DNA of 64,000 bases from CAYOHR01 sp964512145 (GTDB lineage: Bacteria; Bacteroidota; Bacteroidia; Flavobacteriales_G; JALEGO01), in the NCBI GenBank assembly GCA_964512145.1, contig CAZEIM010000012.1, positions 4,928 to 68,927 on the forward strand, written 5' to 3'. The stretch's first letter is position 1, and the number at the start of each line of letters is the position of its first letter. Shown here piece by piece: positions 37,134 through 46,703 of the stretch. The position numbers and the translations under genes were made by a program. The notes beneath the pieces are model-generated. The model saw nothing but the letters and a program-made list of their open reading frames with translations, was not told where the DNA came from and ran no database searches.

Positions 37134-38666
37134 CTATTCCCATTCAATGGTAGCCGGAGGCTTAGAACTTATATCATATACCACCCGATTTACTCCTTTA
37201 ACCTTATTAATAATTTCATTGGAAATATGTGCCAAAAACTCGTATGGTAAATGAACCCAGTCGGCTGTCATTCCATCGGTCGATTGAACTGCCCTAAGTG
37301 CAATTACCGATTCGTAGGAGCGTTCATCTCCCATTACTCCAACAGATTGTACCGGCAACAAAATAGCTCCGGCTTGCCAAACCTCATGATATAGATTGTG
37401 TTTTTTAAGCCCCTGAATAAATATGGCATCTACATCTTGCAGTAAGGCTACTTTTTTTGGGGTAATTTCTCCCAATATTCTTATGGCTAAACCTGGACCG
37501 GGAAAAGGATGTCGTTGAATAATCGCATCAGGTAACCCTAATTCTTTACCCACCAGGCGAACCTCATCTTTAAATAATTGATGTAAGGGTTCTACAACCT
37601 GTAACTGCATAGTTTCGGGTAACCCTCCAACATTATGATGAGATTTAATAGTAGCAGAAGGACCTTTAACCGACTTTGATTCAATGACATCGGGGTAAAT
37701 AGTTCCTTGTGCTAGCCATTTTACATCTTTAATCTTATCGGCTTGTTCATCAAACACTTCAATAAAGGTATGGCCTATAATTTTTCTTTTTTTCTCCGGA
37801 TCAGATACTCCTTGAAGCTTAGAATAAAATATATGCTTAGCATCTACCCCAATTACATTTAAGCCCAAGCCAAGGTATTGATTTAATACCTCTTCATATT
37901 CATGTTTACGGAGCAAGCCATTATCGATAAAAATACAATACAACTGCTTTCCTATAGCCTTATTTAATAAAAGAGCTGCAACCGAAGAATCTACTCCTCC
38001 GGATAAGCCTAATACTACTTTATCTGCTTTTATTTTTTCTTGTAAATACGTCACTTCATTTTGAATGAATGAGCCAGGTGTCCAGGTTTGTGAAGCCTTA
38101 CAAATATTTAGCACAAAATTTTCTAACATTTGTTTTCCGTGTTTACTGTGGTAAACCTCGGGATGAAACTGGACTGCTGTAAATTGATGAGAAGGGACCG
38201 TATAAGCAGCAATTTCTACATCTTTAGTAGAAGCAATTTTTATAGCTCCTTTGGGCAATGTTGAAATAGTATCCCCGTGCGACATCCATACTTGACTTTC
38301 TAATGGAATATTATGTAAAAATGTATGATTTGCATCAACAAACTGTAAATGAGCTCTTCCATACTCGCGTATTTTGGAAGGAATTACTTGACCCCCAAAC
38401 GTATGTGCATATAACTGAGACCCATAACATACCCCTAACACCGGTACTTTATTAAGAAATAAAGAAAAATTTATTTCAGGATGCTTATCCTGATGAACCG
38501 AAAAAGGGCTTCCCGAAAGGATAATTCCTTTTAGATGTGTGAAATCTGCTTTAAATTCATAAAATGGGACAACTTCGCAATACACATTTAATTCACGCAC
38601 TTTACGGGCAATTAACTGGGTATACTGTGAGCCAAAATCTATAATATCAATTCTATCCAAATGCAC
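37134..38666 (-). CDS. guaA: GMP synthase (glutamine-hydrolysing)
   Basis: Converts XMP to GMP using glutamine and ATP; 510 aa. The class I glutamine amidotransferase domain (about 1-190) has IILSGSPFSV, the nucleophile elbow GVCYGSQLYAHTFGG and the His/Glu in VQFHPEVYHS. The ATP-pyrophosphatase domain (about 205-390) has the P-loop LGLSGGVDSSVAALLL, and the C-terminal dimerisation domain ends VVYDISSKPPATIEWE. Complete. The LysM gene follows immediately and is likely co-transcribed. Confidence 0.97.
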   Translation of the reverse strand: MHLDRIDIIDFGSQYTQLIARKVRELNVYCEVVPFYEFKADFTHLKGIILSGSPFSVHQDKHPEINFSLFLNKVPVLGVCYGSQLYAHTFGGQVIPSKIREYGRAHLQFVDANHTFLHNIPLESQVWMSHGDTISTLPKGAIKIASTKDVEIAAYTVPSHQFTAVQFHPEVYHSKHGKQMLENFVLNICKASQTWTPGSFIQNEVTYLQEKIKADKVVLGLSGGVDSSVAALLLNKAIGKQLYCIFIDNGLLRKHEYEEVLNQYLGLGLNVIGVDAKHIFYSKLQGVSDPEKKRKIIGHTFIEVFDEQADKIKDVKWLAQGTIYPDVIESKSVKGPSATIKSHHNVGGLPETMQLQVVEPLHQLFKDEVRLVGKELGLPDAIIQRHPFPGPGLAIRILGEITPKKVALLQDVDAIFIQGLKKHNLYHEVWQAGAILLPVQSVGVMGDERSYESVIALRAVQSTDGMTADWVHLPYEFLAHISNEIINKVKGVNRVVYDISSKPPATIEWE

Positions 38667-38730
38667 AAGTAAATATATGCAAAGGTAACATGAATTTAGA
38701 TTTTATAAGATAAAATCATCTAAAAATAAT

Positions 38731-41413
38731 TTACCTCTCTTCTATATTTGAAGATTTTATGGCTCTTTTTCTAGCTTCTTTTGAGTCCATTTTTTCTCTC
38801 ATTTTTCTCTCATTTAAATAATCTTCATAAGATTTTCCAATTATTTTTTCATATTCAAATTTCTCTCTTCCATGTCCTATACTTTTTTCTTCACCAAAAC
38901 CATACAATTCAGGATATAAATAATAACCTTTTTCATGTTGTTGTTTATCTACTTCTGGAATTAATCTATACTTTTCTGCATACTTATCTTTTCTAATACC
39001 AGTTACTTGCCAAGAAACTTTTAGACCGTCATAACCACCTGAAATTATAAATTTATTATTATTAATTTCTTCTTTTATATAAATATTTGAAAACCCTCCA
39101 ATACAAGTAATTTGGTATCTATATTCCATATTTAAATCAGAAAAATAATCCGGTAATACTACAGTAGCTTCACCAGAAGAATTTAAAATAACANNNNNNN
39201 NNNNNNNNNNNNNNNNNNNNNATCATATCGGGACTTTCGACAAAAGAATGATATAAATATTTATTTTCGGGATCTAACGGATGATCAATTTTAAAACTAC
39301 CACTTCCTTTAGATAATGCCCCTGTAACATCTAAGTTGCCATTAATTGTTACAGCATTTGCCCCAAAATCTCCGTAAATAAGCGGAGATGCTGTTCCACT
39401 ATTATCTATGTATAATCTATTACTTGCTGTATTCCCATTTCCAGCATTATAGCCTAGTAATACAGAAGATGCCATTGCGGTATAAGCCCCTTGATACAAA
39501 GGATCTGCTCCAAGAATAACATTGTTTGAGCCATTGTTTTGAAATGCTACACCTGCTCCAATATACACATTATTGCCTGCGGTTGTGTTACCATAGCCAC
39601 AATCAGTACCTATTGCATAGTTTTGATCCCCAGTAGTAGTTTGCTGAAGTGTACCTACTCCTAATGCTACGTTCTCAGCTCCGCCTACAGCGATAGAAGC
39701 AAGAGCATTTGTTCCAATACCTACGTTTGAAAGTCCTGCTGTGCCAGCAGGTCCAGAATTTTGACCCATATAAATGCTTTGAAAATCACCAGCTCTATGA
39801 AGAAACCTTGCCCCTCCCCAATACATTGCTCCTGCAGAAGTAGACGAGAAGAAATCAACATCTCCTGCTACTCTCAATTTCCTTGGTGTTGTTGTTGTGC
39901 CAATACCCACATTCCCATCGGTTGAATTTACAAATAAGGCTGTTGTGCCATTGTCTTGAACAGAAAAATTACCGGTACTATTCATGTTAAAAATCATATT
40001 ATTGGCACCTTGAGTTACCGTAGTCGCTGAAGTTAAGCTACCACTACCACTATAAATTCCATTTCCATCTCCTCCTCCTGGATTACCCCAGGTGCCATCT
40101 TGTTTTAAGTAGAGAGTACCGCCTACTGTAAAACTTGTAGTGCTTACTACACCGGCATTGTTTACCTGCAAAATCCCCCCACTCGCTGGTGTATATGCTA
40201 AAAAACTTAATGTACCATCGGAATTAATTCTTAAACGTTCAACTGCATTTCCGGCAATACCGGCAGTAGTAGGCTTTGTAAAAAAACTAAGATACCCTGC
40301 TCTATTGGCTGAAGTATGAGTTGATCCAGCAAAAGCACGAATCATAACCGAACCATCAACCGTTTCGGTTTGTGTGTTGTCTTTACTTCTAAAGGTAATT
40401 TCACCCAATATATTTCCTGAAGTAACATTAAATACTTCTCGTTGAAAATCTAATTTTGGATCCCCCGCAAGATTTATAGATACTTGTTTATCAGGACTAG
40501 TGGTTCCAATACCAATATTACCATTGCTTGAACTAACATAAAAAGAAGTTATCCCGGCATCTTGTACCATAAAATTACCAGCTCCTGACATATTAAAAAT
40601 CATATCATTAGCCCCTTGAGTAACTGTAGTAGCTGAGGTTAAGCTACCACTACCGCTATAGATTCCATTACCATCAGCACTTCCTGAAGGAGTTTGCCAG
40701 GTGCCATCATGTGACAAAAACTGACCTGCACTACCCGCAGTTAAAGAAGTAATATCTCCTGTACTATTAGCTAACAACACTCTATTCCCTGTTCCGGCCA
40801 AGGTACTAATACGCGTAGTTCCTACAACATGCAATACCTGTAATGGGGAGGTTGTTCCTATACCAATGTTACCGCCTGAAGGTTGTAAAGAGATATTTCT
40901 TTTAATTCCGGCATCATCCAATTCAATAGAAGCATATCTGTTAGTTGCTGTAAAATCGGTTTTAATTCCAAACCGAAGTGTTAAAGGGCTTGCCGCATCG
41001 GTACTAGCCAAAGAAAATATATTTTCTAGTGCAGCAGTCGTAGCTTTAGCGTTTGACCCTCGAACATCTAGTTTTAAAGAAGGATTAGATGTTCCTATTC
41101 CAATACTACCTCCACTTAATATAGTAAATCTTTCGTTCGTAGTTGTAAAAAAACGTATGTTAGCCGCCTCTCTTTGTCGTATTTCAAAATCCCCTGATCC
41201 TGTACCAAGAATTAAATCCGTGCCATCAGTGTTTGTTGCACCAGTAGTACTATTTGTTATTTTAATCCCCTTAGAAGTAGAAGCAGCATTTTCATGTATA
41301 TGTAAATACTGCTGAGGAGTAAAAGAAGCGTTACCCATCCCCACGTTTTGTGCATATAACACAGTATTGTGGATACTGACACAAAATAAATAAGTATATA
41401 TAATTTTTTTCAT
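38731..41413 (-). CDS. Trimeric-adhesin/tail-fibre-like surface protein, split by a gap
   Basis: One gene of about 893 aa, not two. The start is ATG at 41411-41413 (MKKIIYTYLF, signal peptide ending LYAQ). Many GNIGIGTTSP-type repeats and YadA-head-like units (NVALGVGTLQQTTTGDQNYAIG, NNVYIGAGVAFQNNG, NNVILGADPLY) indicate a beta-helical stalk/head. Next comes GSFKIDHPLDPENKYLYHSF, then a 28-N gap, then the continuation VILNSSGEATVVLPDYF and RYQITCIGGFSNIYI. The latter is the standard end of this family, running to SSNIEER. With a 27-base true gap the frame is continuous. No T9SS tail is seen. Confidence 0.85.
39194..39221. other. Assembly gap (28 N) inside the tail-fibre-like gene
   Basis: The frames on the two sides differ at 28 bases but agree at 27 or 30. 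From my memory of related proteins, the missing stretch between SPDM and VILN is about nine residues, which fits 27. Confidence 0.93.
39890..40680 (-). repeat. Two direct copies of a ~180-bp coding repeat
   Basis: Copies at about 39890-40073 and 40497-40680 both encode NGIYSGSGSLTSATTVTQGA followed by an IFNM...VQD...NGNIGIGTT-type segment. They are similar at the DNA level, pointing to a fairly recent internal duplication in the fibre. Confidence 0.8.
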
Positions 41414-41478
41414 AACACTATAATTAAACAACATTTCGTACGATAATACTTATAAATGGTTTCAAATACAAGTTAATT

Positions 41479-43572
41479 TTACTGATGTTTAACATTTTTT
41501 TTACTTTTTTCAAGGTAATAAGACCCTAATTCTAGTTGGTTAATATTTAAATAGGTGTATCCAATGTTTAATAAAGTATTGGGGTTAAGGGAGTCTACCG
41601 CCAGTGATTCAAAAAAATATTTTAGTGCATCGGTATAATTTGCTTGCATGGCGTTGGCTACTCCTAATTTTATTAAAATATCGGTGTTATTAGGTTCTAA
41701 TTCATAGGCTTTTTGCAAATATTCCNNNNNNNNNNNNNNNNNNNNNNNNNNNNNNGCTTTGGGAATATTGTTTAAATCTTTGCCATATATTTCCCCAACT
41801 AAAGACAGTACTTGTACTTTATTTGGATAATATTTTAACAAAACATCGGTAAATGCTAAGGCCTCGGTAAACTGTTTTTTCTTTTTTAAGGTATCTGCAA
41901 TAAATAACAAGGCATTTTCAATATCTTTAAAAGCCACATCTTGTTGCAAGCCGCTTTCGTAGGATGCTATACTTTCTTTATACATACCGGCTTCATAATA
42001 TACATGGCCTAATATGGTTTTTGATTGTATGTAATTTGGAAATAATTGCAATGATTTTTGTAAACAAAATATAGCTTCATTTATATATTCCTTCTTTTTA
42101 TCGGAATTTATTTCATTTTTAGCTAGTTCATAATATGCCCCACCGGCTGCCATATGCACTTTTGTGCTGGATGAAGATATTTTATAATCGGCCAAGGCTA
42201 GGGTTTGATCGTTTTTCCATGCATTATTTCTGTCTATTGTTTTATAGGAAAAACTAATAATAAGTACCCCTAATAATAATATTTTAACATATCTTAAAAA
42301 CTTATTGTTACTATTCAATAAAAACCATGCTAATATCATACTAAATCCTAAAGATGGAACGTACATAAACCGCTCATTCATAAAGGAGCCTATTTCAAAA
42401 AAAATATTAGAAAATAAGATGAAGGTGCCTAAAAAAAACAAAGTTCCAAATGCAACGATTTTTTGAGTTTGAGTTGAATTCTTTTTAATTATATACCATA
42501 CTCCTAATATCAACATTCCTAAATACAATACAAAACTCATGACACTTTTAAAATTTGACCAAGTATAATAAGGAAAAGACTTACCCCATACAAAATCAGA
42601 AGAGGCAAAGGGATGCCATGGATAATAATCGTGTGTTAGTGGGTGTGGATATACTAATAATTTAACATACATACCCATGGTGTAAAAAATACTTGGGAGT
42701 TTTTGGGTTTCTTTAGCATACATATACGGTTTATTAAGCAGCTGATCTGGAACCTTTTCTGATACCACATCCCCTAACACTTGAGTTCTGATTAAAAAAT
42801 AACCTATAAAAGCCACCAGTATGGGCAATAGTATAATAAGTTTTAATCTTACGTTGGTTAATTTATCTCTAAATACCCATAATGTTAAAGGCAATACCCC
42901 CAAAAAAGTAACCACACTTTCTTTAGAGAAAAAGGCTCCGGTAAAAAATAAAAGAGCCAAGATCCCATATTGAATTTGTTTTGTTTTATGGGTAGGATTA
43001 ATATCATAGGCCTTAAGTGAAAAAATAAGACCTAATAGCGCAAATAAAAAAGCCAATGTTTCATCTAAACTTTTAATATTGGCCACAACTTCGGTATGCA
43101 AAGGGTGTGTAATATATACTAGGGTAGAAAAAAATGCCCAAATAGAAATATTTTGATTGATTGGGATAAATAGCATTTCTAAAAAAATACATAAAACGAC
43201 TGCTGTTAATCCGTAAAAAAAAGCATTGGATACATGAAGAATTTGAGCTACTTTTTTGGTTTTAATTTCGGTTATATTTTTAGTCTCATAGTTTTCAGGA
43301 CCAAAATACTCCCAAATAAGGGCAAAATAGGCTATAGATAATGGCCTATACCTTCCTCCTTCTACTAAATTTTTTTGTTGTCCAAAAAACCCATAAAATG
43401 AATCTTTAGTAAAAATATCACCTATACCATCGATGCCCTTTTTGGTAAATTGATTATAGCTAATCACCATTTTATCATCTAATGCAAAATCGTGATTAAA
43501 TGTATTGGCATAGAGAAAAAATCCTGTTAAAAACAAAAATATTTTATTGGTGTTTTGAAATTGTAATCTCAT
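41479..43572 (-). CDS. Polytopic membrane protein with C-terminal TPR repeats
   Basis: 697 aa in the current assembly. The N-terminal ~420 residues carry about ten membrane helices with luminal-type loops such as FNHDFALDDKMVIS and GGRYRPLSIAYFALIWEY; the early DD resembles the acidic motif of GT-C glycosyltransferases and eukaryotic TMTC proteins. The last ~250 residues are TPR units (for example ALKYFFESLAVDSLNPNTLLNIG). Probably a periplasmic-facing GT-C-type glycosyltransferase or a scaffold; no activity is proven. A 30-N gap at 41726-41755 falls between two TPRs and keeps frame. Confidence 0.8.
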   Translation of the reverse strand: MRLQFQNTNKIFLFLTGFFLYANTFNHDFALDDKMVISYNQFTKKGIDGIGDIFTKDSFYGFFGQQKNLVEGGRYRPLSIAYFALIWEYFGPENYETKNITEIKTKKVAQILHVSNAFFYGLTAVVLCIFLEMLFIPINQNISIWAFFSTLVYITHPLHTEVVANIKSLDETLAFLFALLGLIFSLKAYDINPTHKTKQIQYGILALLFFTGAFFSKESVVTFLGVLPLTLWVFRDKLTNVRLKLIILLPILVAFIGYFLIRTQVLGDVVSEKVPDQLLNKPYMYAKETQKLPSIFYTMGMYVKLLVYPHPLTHDYYPWHPFASSDFVWGKSFPYYTWSNFKSVMSFVLYLGMLILGVWYIIKKNSTQTQKIVAFGTLFFLGTFILFSNIFFEIGSFMNERFMYVPSLGFSMILAWFLLNSNNKFLRYVKILLLGVLIISFSYKTIDRNNAWKNDQTLALADYKISSSSTKVHMAAGGAYYELAKNEINSDKKKEYINEAIFCLQKSLQLFPNYIQSKTILGHVYYEAGMYKESIASYESGLQQDVAFKDIENALLFIADTLKKKKQFTEALAFTDVLLKYYPNKVQVLSLVGEIYGKDLNNIPKXXXXXXXXXXXEYLQKAYELEPNNTDILIKLGVANAMQANYTDALKYFFESLAVDSLNPNTLLNIGYTYLNINQLELGSYYLEKSKKNVKHQ
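41726..41755. other. Assembly gap (30 N) in the TPR region
   Basis: Thirty undetermined bases, in frame. Repetitive TPR or tandem sequence here may have caused the break. Confidence 0.95.
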
Positions 43573-43619
43573 AGAATGGGTATAAAATTAATCTTTTTTT
43601 ATTACACATAAAATAATAG

Positions 43620-43627
43620 TAATTTTG
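43620..43627 (+). promoter_or_regulatory. Candidate -7 box for the 177-aa gene and TonB receptor
   Basis: TAATTTTG matches TAnnTTTG, 16 bases upstream of the TTG start at 43644. Confidence 0.35.
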
Positions 43628-43643
43628 TAAAAATTAGAGTGTT

Positions 43644-44177
43644 TTGAGACAAAGGTTCTACAGTGTTTTGTTTTTTTTATGCTTTTTAACACCTGTGATT
43701 ACATCTTATGTTTTATTAAAGAACCAACAAAAAAAAATACGAAAAGAAGTAAAAAGAACATTAATGAATTCTGTTCATAAAGATGAATTGGTGTTATTAA
43801 AATTTTCAAAGGCAGGACAAAAAAAATCCCTGCGATGGAAACACTCCAAAGAATTTGAATACAACGGGGAAATGTACGATATTGTAGATACCCAAGTGAG
43901 TGAAGACAGTATTTATTATTGGGTTTGGTGGGATCACAAAGAAACAAAACTTAATAAAAAATTGGATGATTGGGTTGCGTTTGTGTTAGGAAATAACCCT
44001 AAGAATCAGGAAAATCAAAAACAACTACAACATATTTTAAAATCACTTTATTTCACAGAGGATACAGAAAAATTAGCTTTAGCATTTATTGAGGTAAAAA
44101 AGAATTTTTATTTCAAACAAAAATATTATGATTCGATTTTTCATACCCCTTTGATACCTCCCCCTGAAAAATGTTAA
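43644..44177 (+). CDS. Uncharacterised membrane-anchored protein upstream of TonB receptor
   Basis: About 177 aa, TTG start. One N-terminal hydrophobic segment (FYSVLFFLCFLTPVITSYVL, a signal anchor) is followed by a basic stretch and a soluble part: a predicted beta region with HSKEFEYNGEMYDIVDTQV and YYWVWWDHKETKLNK, then a helical part. No His-rich or Cys metal motif is seen. It lies 77 bases upstream of the TonB receptor on the same strand, probably one operon, so a role linked to that receptor's substrate (perhaps a metal) is inferred only from position. Confidence 0.75.
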   Translation: MRQRFYSVLFFLCFLTPVITSYVLLKNQQKKIRKEVKRTLMNSVHKDELVLLKFSKAGQKKSLRWKHSKEFEYNGEMYDIVDTQVSEDSIYYWVWWDHKETKLNKKLDDWVAFVLGNNPKNQENQKQLQHILKSLYFTEDTEKLALAFIEVKKNFYFKQKYYDSIFHTPLIPPPEKC

Positions 44178-44254
44178 AAAATAAATTTAAAAACTGCCTG
44201 ATTGTATAATTAAAGGCAAACTAAACTCATTTTTTAACTTTTTAAACAAAAACC

Positions 44255-46663
44255 ATGAAAAAATATTTTACGTTGTGGTTATTGTTTGGATTGATATGTA
44301 CTACATATTCCCAAATAATATCCATTAAAGATAACGAAACACAAAAGCCTCTAGAATTAGTCACTTTATTAAGCACAAATCCTTATGCATACACAACAAC
44401 CAATGCAAATGGACAAGCTGATATTTCTGCATTTCTTAAATCGGTAAAAATTGAAATCCGAAGACTTGGTTATAAAACTATTAAGACCAATTACACGGAG
44501 TTAGAAAAGCAAAATTTTGAAATAAAATTAATGGTTTCATCTACTCAATTTGACGAAGTAGTTATTTCGGCTAATCGATGGATTCAATCATCCAAAAAGA
44601 GTCCTTCAAAAATTTCGATTATCTCTTCTCAAGAAGTTGCTTTACTGAATCCGCAAACCACGGCTGATTTATTAGGAACATCTGGTGAAGTATTTATTCA
44701 AAAAAGTCAACAAGGGGGAGGAAGCCCTATGATTAGAGGTTTTGCCACAAATCGATTATTATATACGGTAGATGGTATTCGAATGAATTCGGCTATTTTT
44801 AGAGCAGGAAATATTCAACAAGTAATTTCGTTAGATCCTTTTTCTATTGAAAACACCGAAGTTTTTTTTGGCCCGGGCTCTGTTATTTATGGTAGTGATG
44901 CCATTGGTGGGGTTATGAGTTTTCAAACGCTCACGCCACAATTATCGTTAACCAATAAATCATTGGTAATAGCTAAAGCAGTTAGCCGATATTCATCTGC
45001 CAACCAAGAAGTAACCAATCATTTTGATGTGAATGTAGGCCGGAAGAAGTGGGCATTTGTTACAAGTTTAACACATTCAAAATTCGGAAACTTGAGAATG
45101 GGTAAAAACGGGCCTGATGAATATTTGAAGCTGTTTGTTGTACAGCGAGTAGATAGTGTGGACAGGGTATTTGAAAATACAGATCCTAGAGTGCAAAATC
45201 CCACAGGATATTCACAAATAAATCTAATGCAAAAAATTAGATTTAAACCCAACAATTCATTAGACTTTCAATATGGATTTCATTTCTCAGAAACTTCGGA
45301 ATACTCCAGATACGATCGGTTAATTGAAACCAACCAAAACGGATTACCTGTTTCTGCAGTGTGGAATTATGGCCCACAAATTTGGATGATGAATAATTTG
45401 ATGATTACTCATAGTAAAAGCAACAAAATGTATGATCAAATGAGCCTTCGAGTAGCTCAACAAAACTTTGAAGAAAGTAGAATTGACAGAAGGTTTAATC
45501 ATCACAGACTTCGAACCAATTTGGAAGAAGTACTTGCTTATTCGGTAAATTGGGACTTTGACAAATCTATTAACAAACATCGTTTATATTACGGTACTGA
45601 ATATGTGCTAAATGACGTAACCTCAACAGGCACTGCTGTTGATATTAGAAACGGAAATCCTATGCTTGTACCTGATAGATATCCGGCTTCTAAATGGAGC
45701 AGTTATGCAGCTTATGTAAACTATCAATATATTGCCTCCGAAAAGTTTCTAGTTCAATTAGGTGCTAGATATAGTGCGTTCAATATTCAATCTGACTTTA
45801 CACGACATCTTGCTTTCTATCCATTCGATTTCACAAGTTCTACCGTTAAAAATTCAGCAACAACAGGAAGCATTGGACTTGTTTACACACCAACTGAAAC
45901 TTGGAAAATCAGCGTAAACGGAAGTACTGGTTTTCGAGCTCCAAACGTGGATGATATAGGTAAAATATTTGATTTTGTAAGCGGTGAAGTAATTGTGCCG
46001 AATACATCTTTAAATGCCGAGTACGCCTACAATGGAGAATTAAGCATTTCAAAAATCTTTGGCAATGTGGTTAAACTTGATGCAACGGGTTTCTATACCT
46101 ATTTAGATCATGCTATGGTTCGGAGGCCGTTTGAGGTTAATGGAAAAGATAGTATTTTGTATGATGGTCAGTTAAGTCGAGTATATGCTATTCAAAATGC
46201 AGCATACGGAACTGTTTATGGTTTCAATACAGGAATAGAGTTAAAATTACCTTCTGGTTTTAGCCTTTCTGCTCGCTATAATTATCAATTGGGTAGAGAA
46301 GAAATGGATAATGGAGATGTTAACCCTTCAAGACACGCTGCTCCCGCATTTGGAATCACACGTCTCTCTTATCAAAAAGACAAATTGATTATGCAATTAT
46401 ATACGATGTACAGTTCCAAAGTGAGCTATGAGAGATTAAATACAGAAGAAAGACAAAAACAGGTAATTTACGCAAAAGATACAAATGGAAATCCATATTC
46501 ACCTAGTTGGTACACCTTAAATTTCAAGGCAATGTATCAGTTTCATCAAAATCTTACGATAAGTATAGGTGTGGAAAATATAACTGATCAGCGTTATAGA
46601 CCATATAGCTCTGGATTGGTAGCTGCAGGAAGAAATTTAATTTTTTCTTTACGTATTCAATAA
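44255..46663 (+). CDS. TonB-dependent outer-membrane receptor
   Basis: 802 aa. Signal peptide (about 1-19), a carboxypeptidase-regulatory-like N-terminal extension (about 20-95; NETQKPLELVTLLSTNPY), a plug domain (about 115-215) with GGGSPMIRGFATNRLLYTVDG and FGPGSVIYGSDAIGGVMSF, and a beta-barrel to the C-terminal ENITDQRYRPYSSG ... IFSLRIQ, whose aromatic/hydrophobic end fits the BAM signal. It imports an iron, other metal or cobalamin-type ligand energised by TonB. No SusD partner is adjacent, so a glycan role is unlikely. A bidirectional hairpin follows. Confidence 0.92.
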   Translation: MKKYFTLWLLFGLICTTYSQIISIKDNETQKPLELVTLLSTNPYAYTTTNANGQADISAFLKSVKIEIRRLGYKTIKTNYTELEKQNFEIKLMVSSTQFDEVVISANRWIQSSKKSPSKISIISSQEVALLNPQTTADLLGTSGEVFIQKSQQGGGSPMIRGFATNRLLYTVDGIRMNSAIFRAGNIQQVISLDPFSIENTEVFFGPGSVIYGSDAIGGVMSFQTLTPQLSLTNKSLVIAKAVSRYSSANQEVTNHFDVNVGRKKWAFVTSLTHSKFGNLRMGKNGPDEYLKLFVVQRVDSVDRVFENTDPRVQNPTGYSQINLMQKIRFKPNNSLDFQYGFHFSETSEYSRYDRLIETNQNGLPVSAVWNYGPQIWMMNNLMITHSKSNKMYDQMSLRVAQQNFEESRIDRRFNHHRLRTNLEEVLAYSVNWDFDKSINKHRLYYGTEYVLNDVTSTGTAVDIRNGNPMLVPDRYPASKWSSYAAYVNYQYIASEKFLVQLGARYSAFNIQSDFTRHLAFYPFDFTSSTVKNSATTGSIGLVYTPTETWKISVNGSTGFRAPNVDDIGKIFDFVSGEVIVPNTSLNAEYAYNGELSISKIFGNVVKLDATGFYTYLDHAMVRRPFEVNGKDSILYDGQLSRVYAIQNAAYGTVYGFNTGIELKLPSGFSLSARYNYQLGREEMDNGDVNPSRHAAPAFGITRLSYQKDKLIMQLYTMYSSKVSYERLNTEERQKQVIYAKDTNGNPYSPSWYTLNFKAMYQFHQNLTISIGVENITDQRYRPYSSGLVAAGRNLIFSLRIQ

Positions 46664-46668
46664 TACTA

Positions 46669-46702
46669 TTTAGCCAAGGTATATTTTATATCCTTGGCTA
46701 AA
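46669..46702. terminator. Bidirectional terminator between TonB receptor and YwqK-like gene
   Basis: TTTAGCCAAGG and CCTTGGCTAAA form a perfect 11-base stem around a 12-base AT loop. T-rich sequence follows on the plus strand. It lies between two convergent stops. Confidence 0.8.
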
Positions 46703-46703
46703 T

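Noticed and set aside
38731..39129. Stand-alone small gene of 132 aa
   Set aside because: The frame is open upstream into an assembly gap and matches the C-terminal domain of the preceding protein family.
40866..41315. 149-aa plus-strand frame opposite the fibre gene
   Set aside because: It is an antisense shadow of a low-complexity, Gly/Thr/Ser-rich coding region, with no recognisable domain or start signal.
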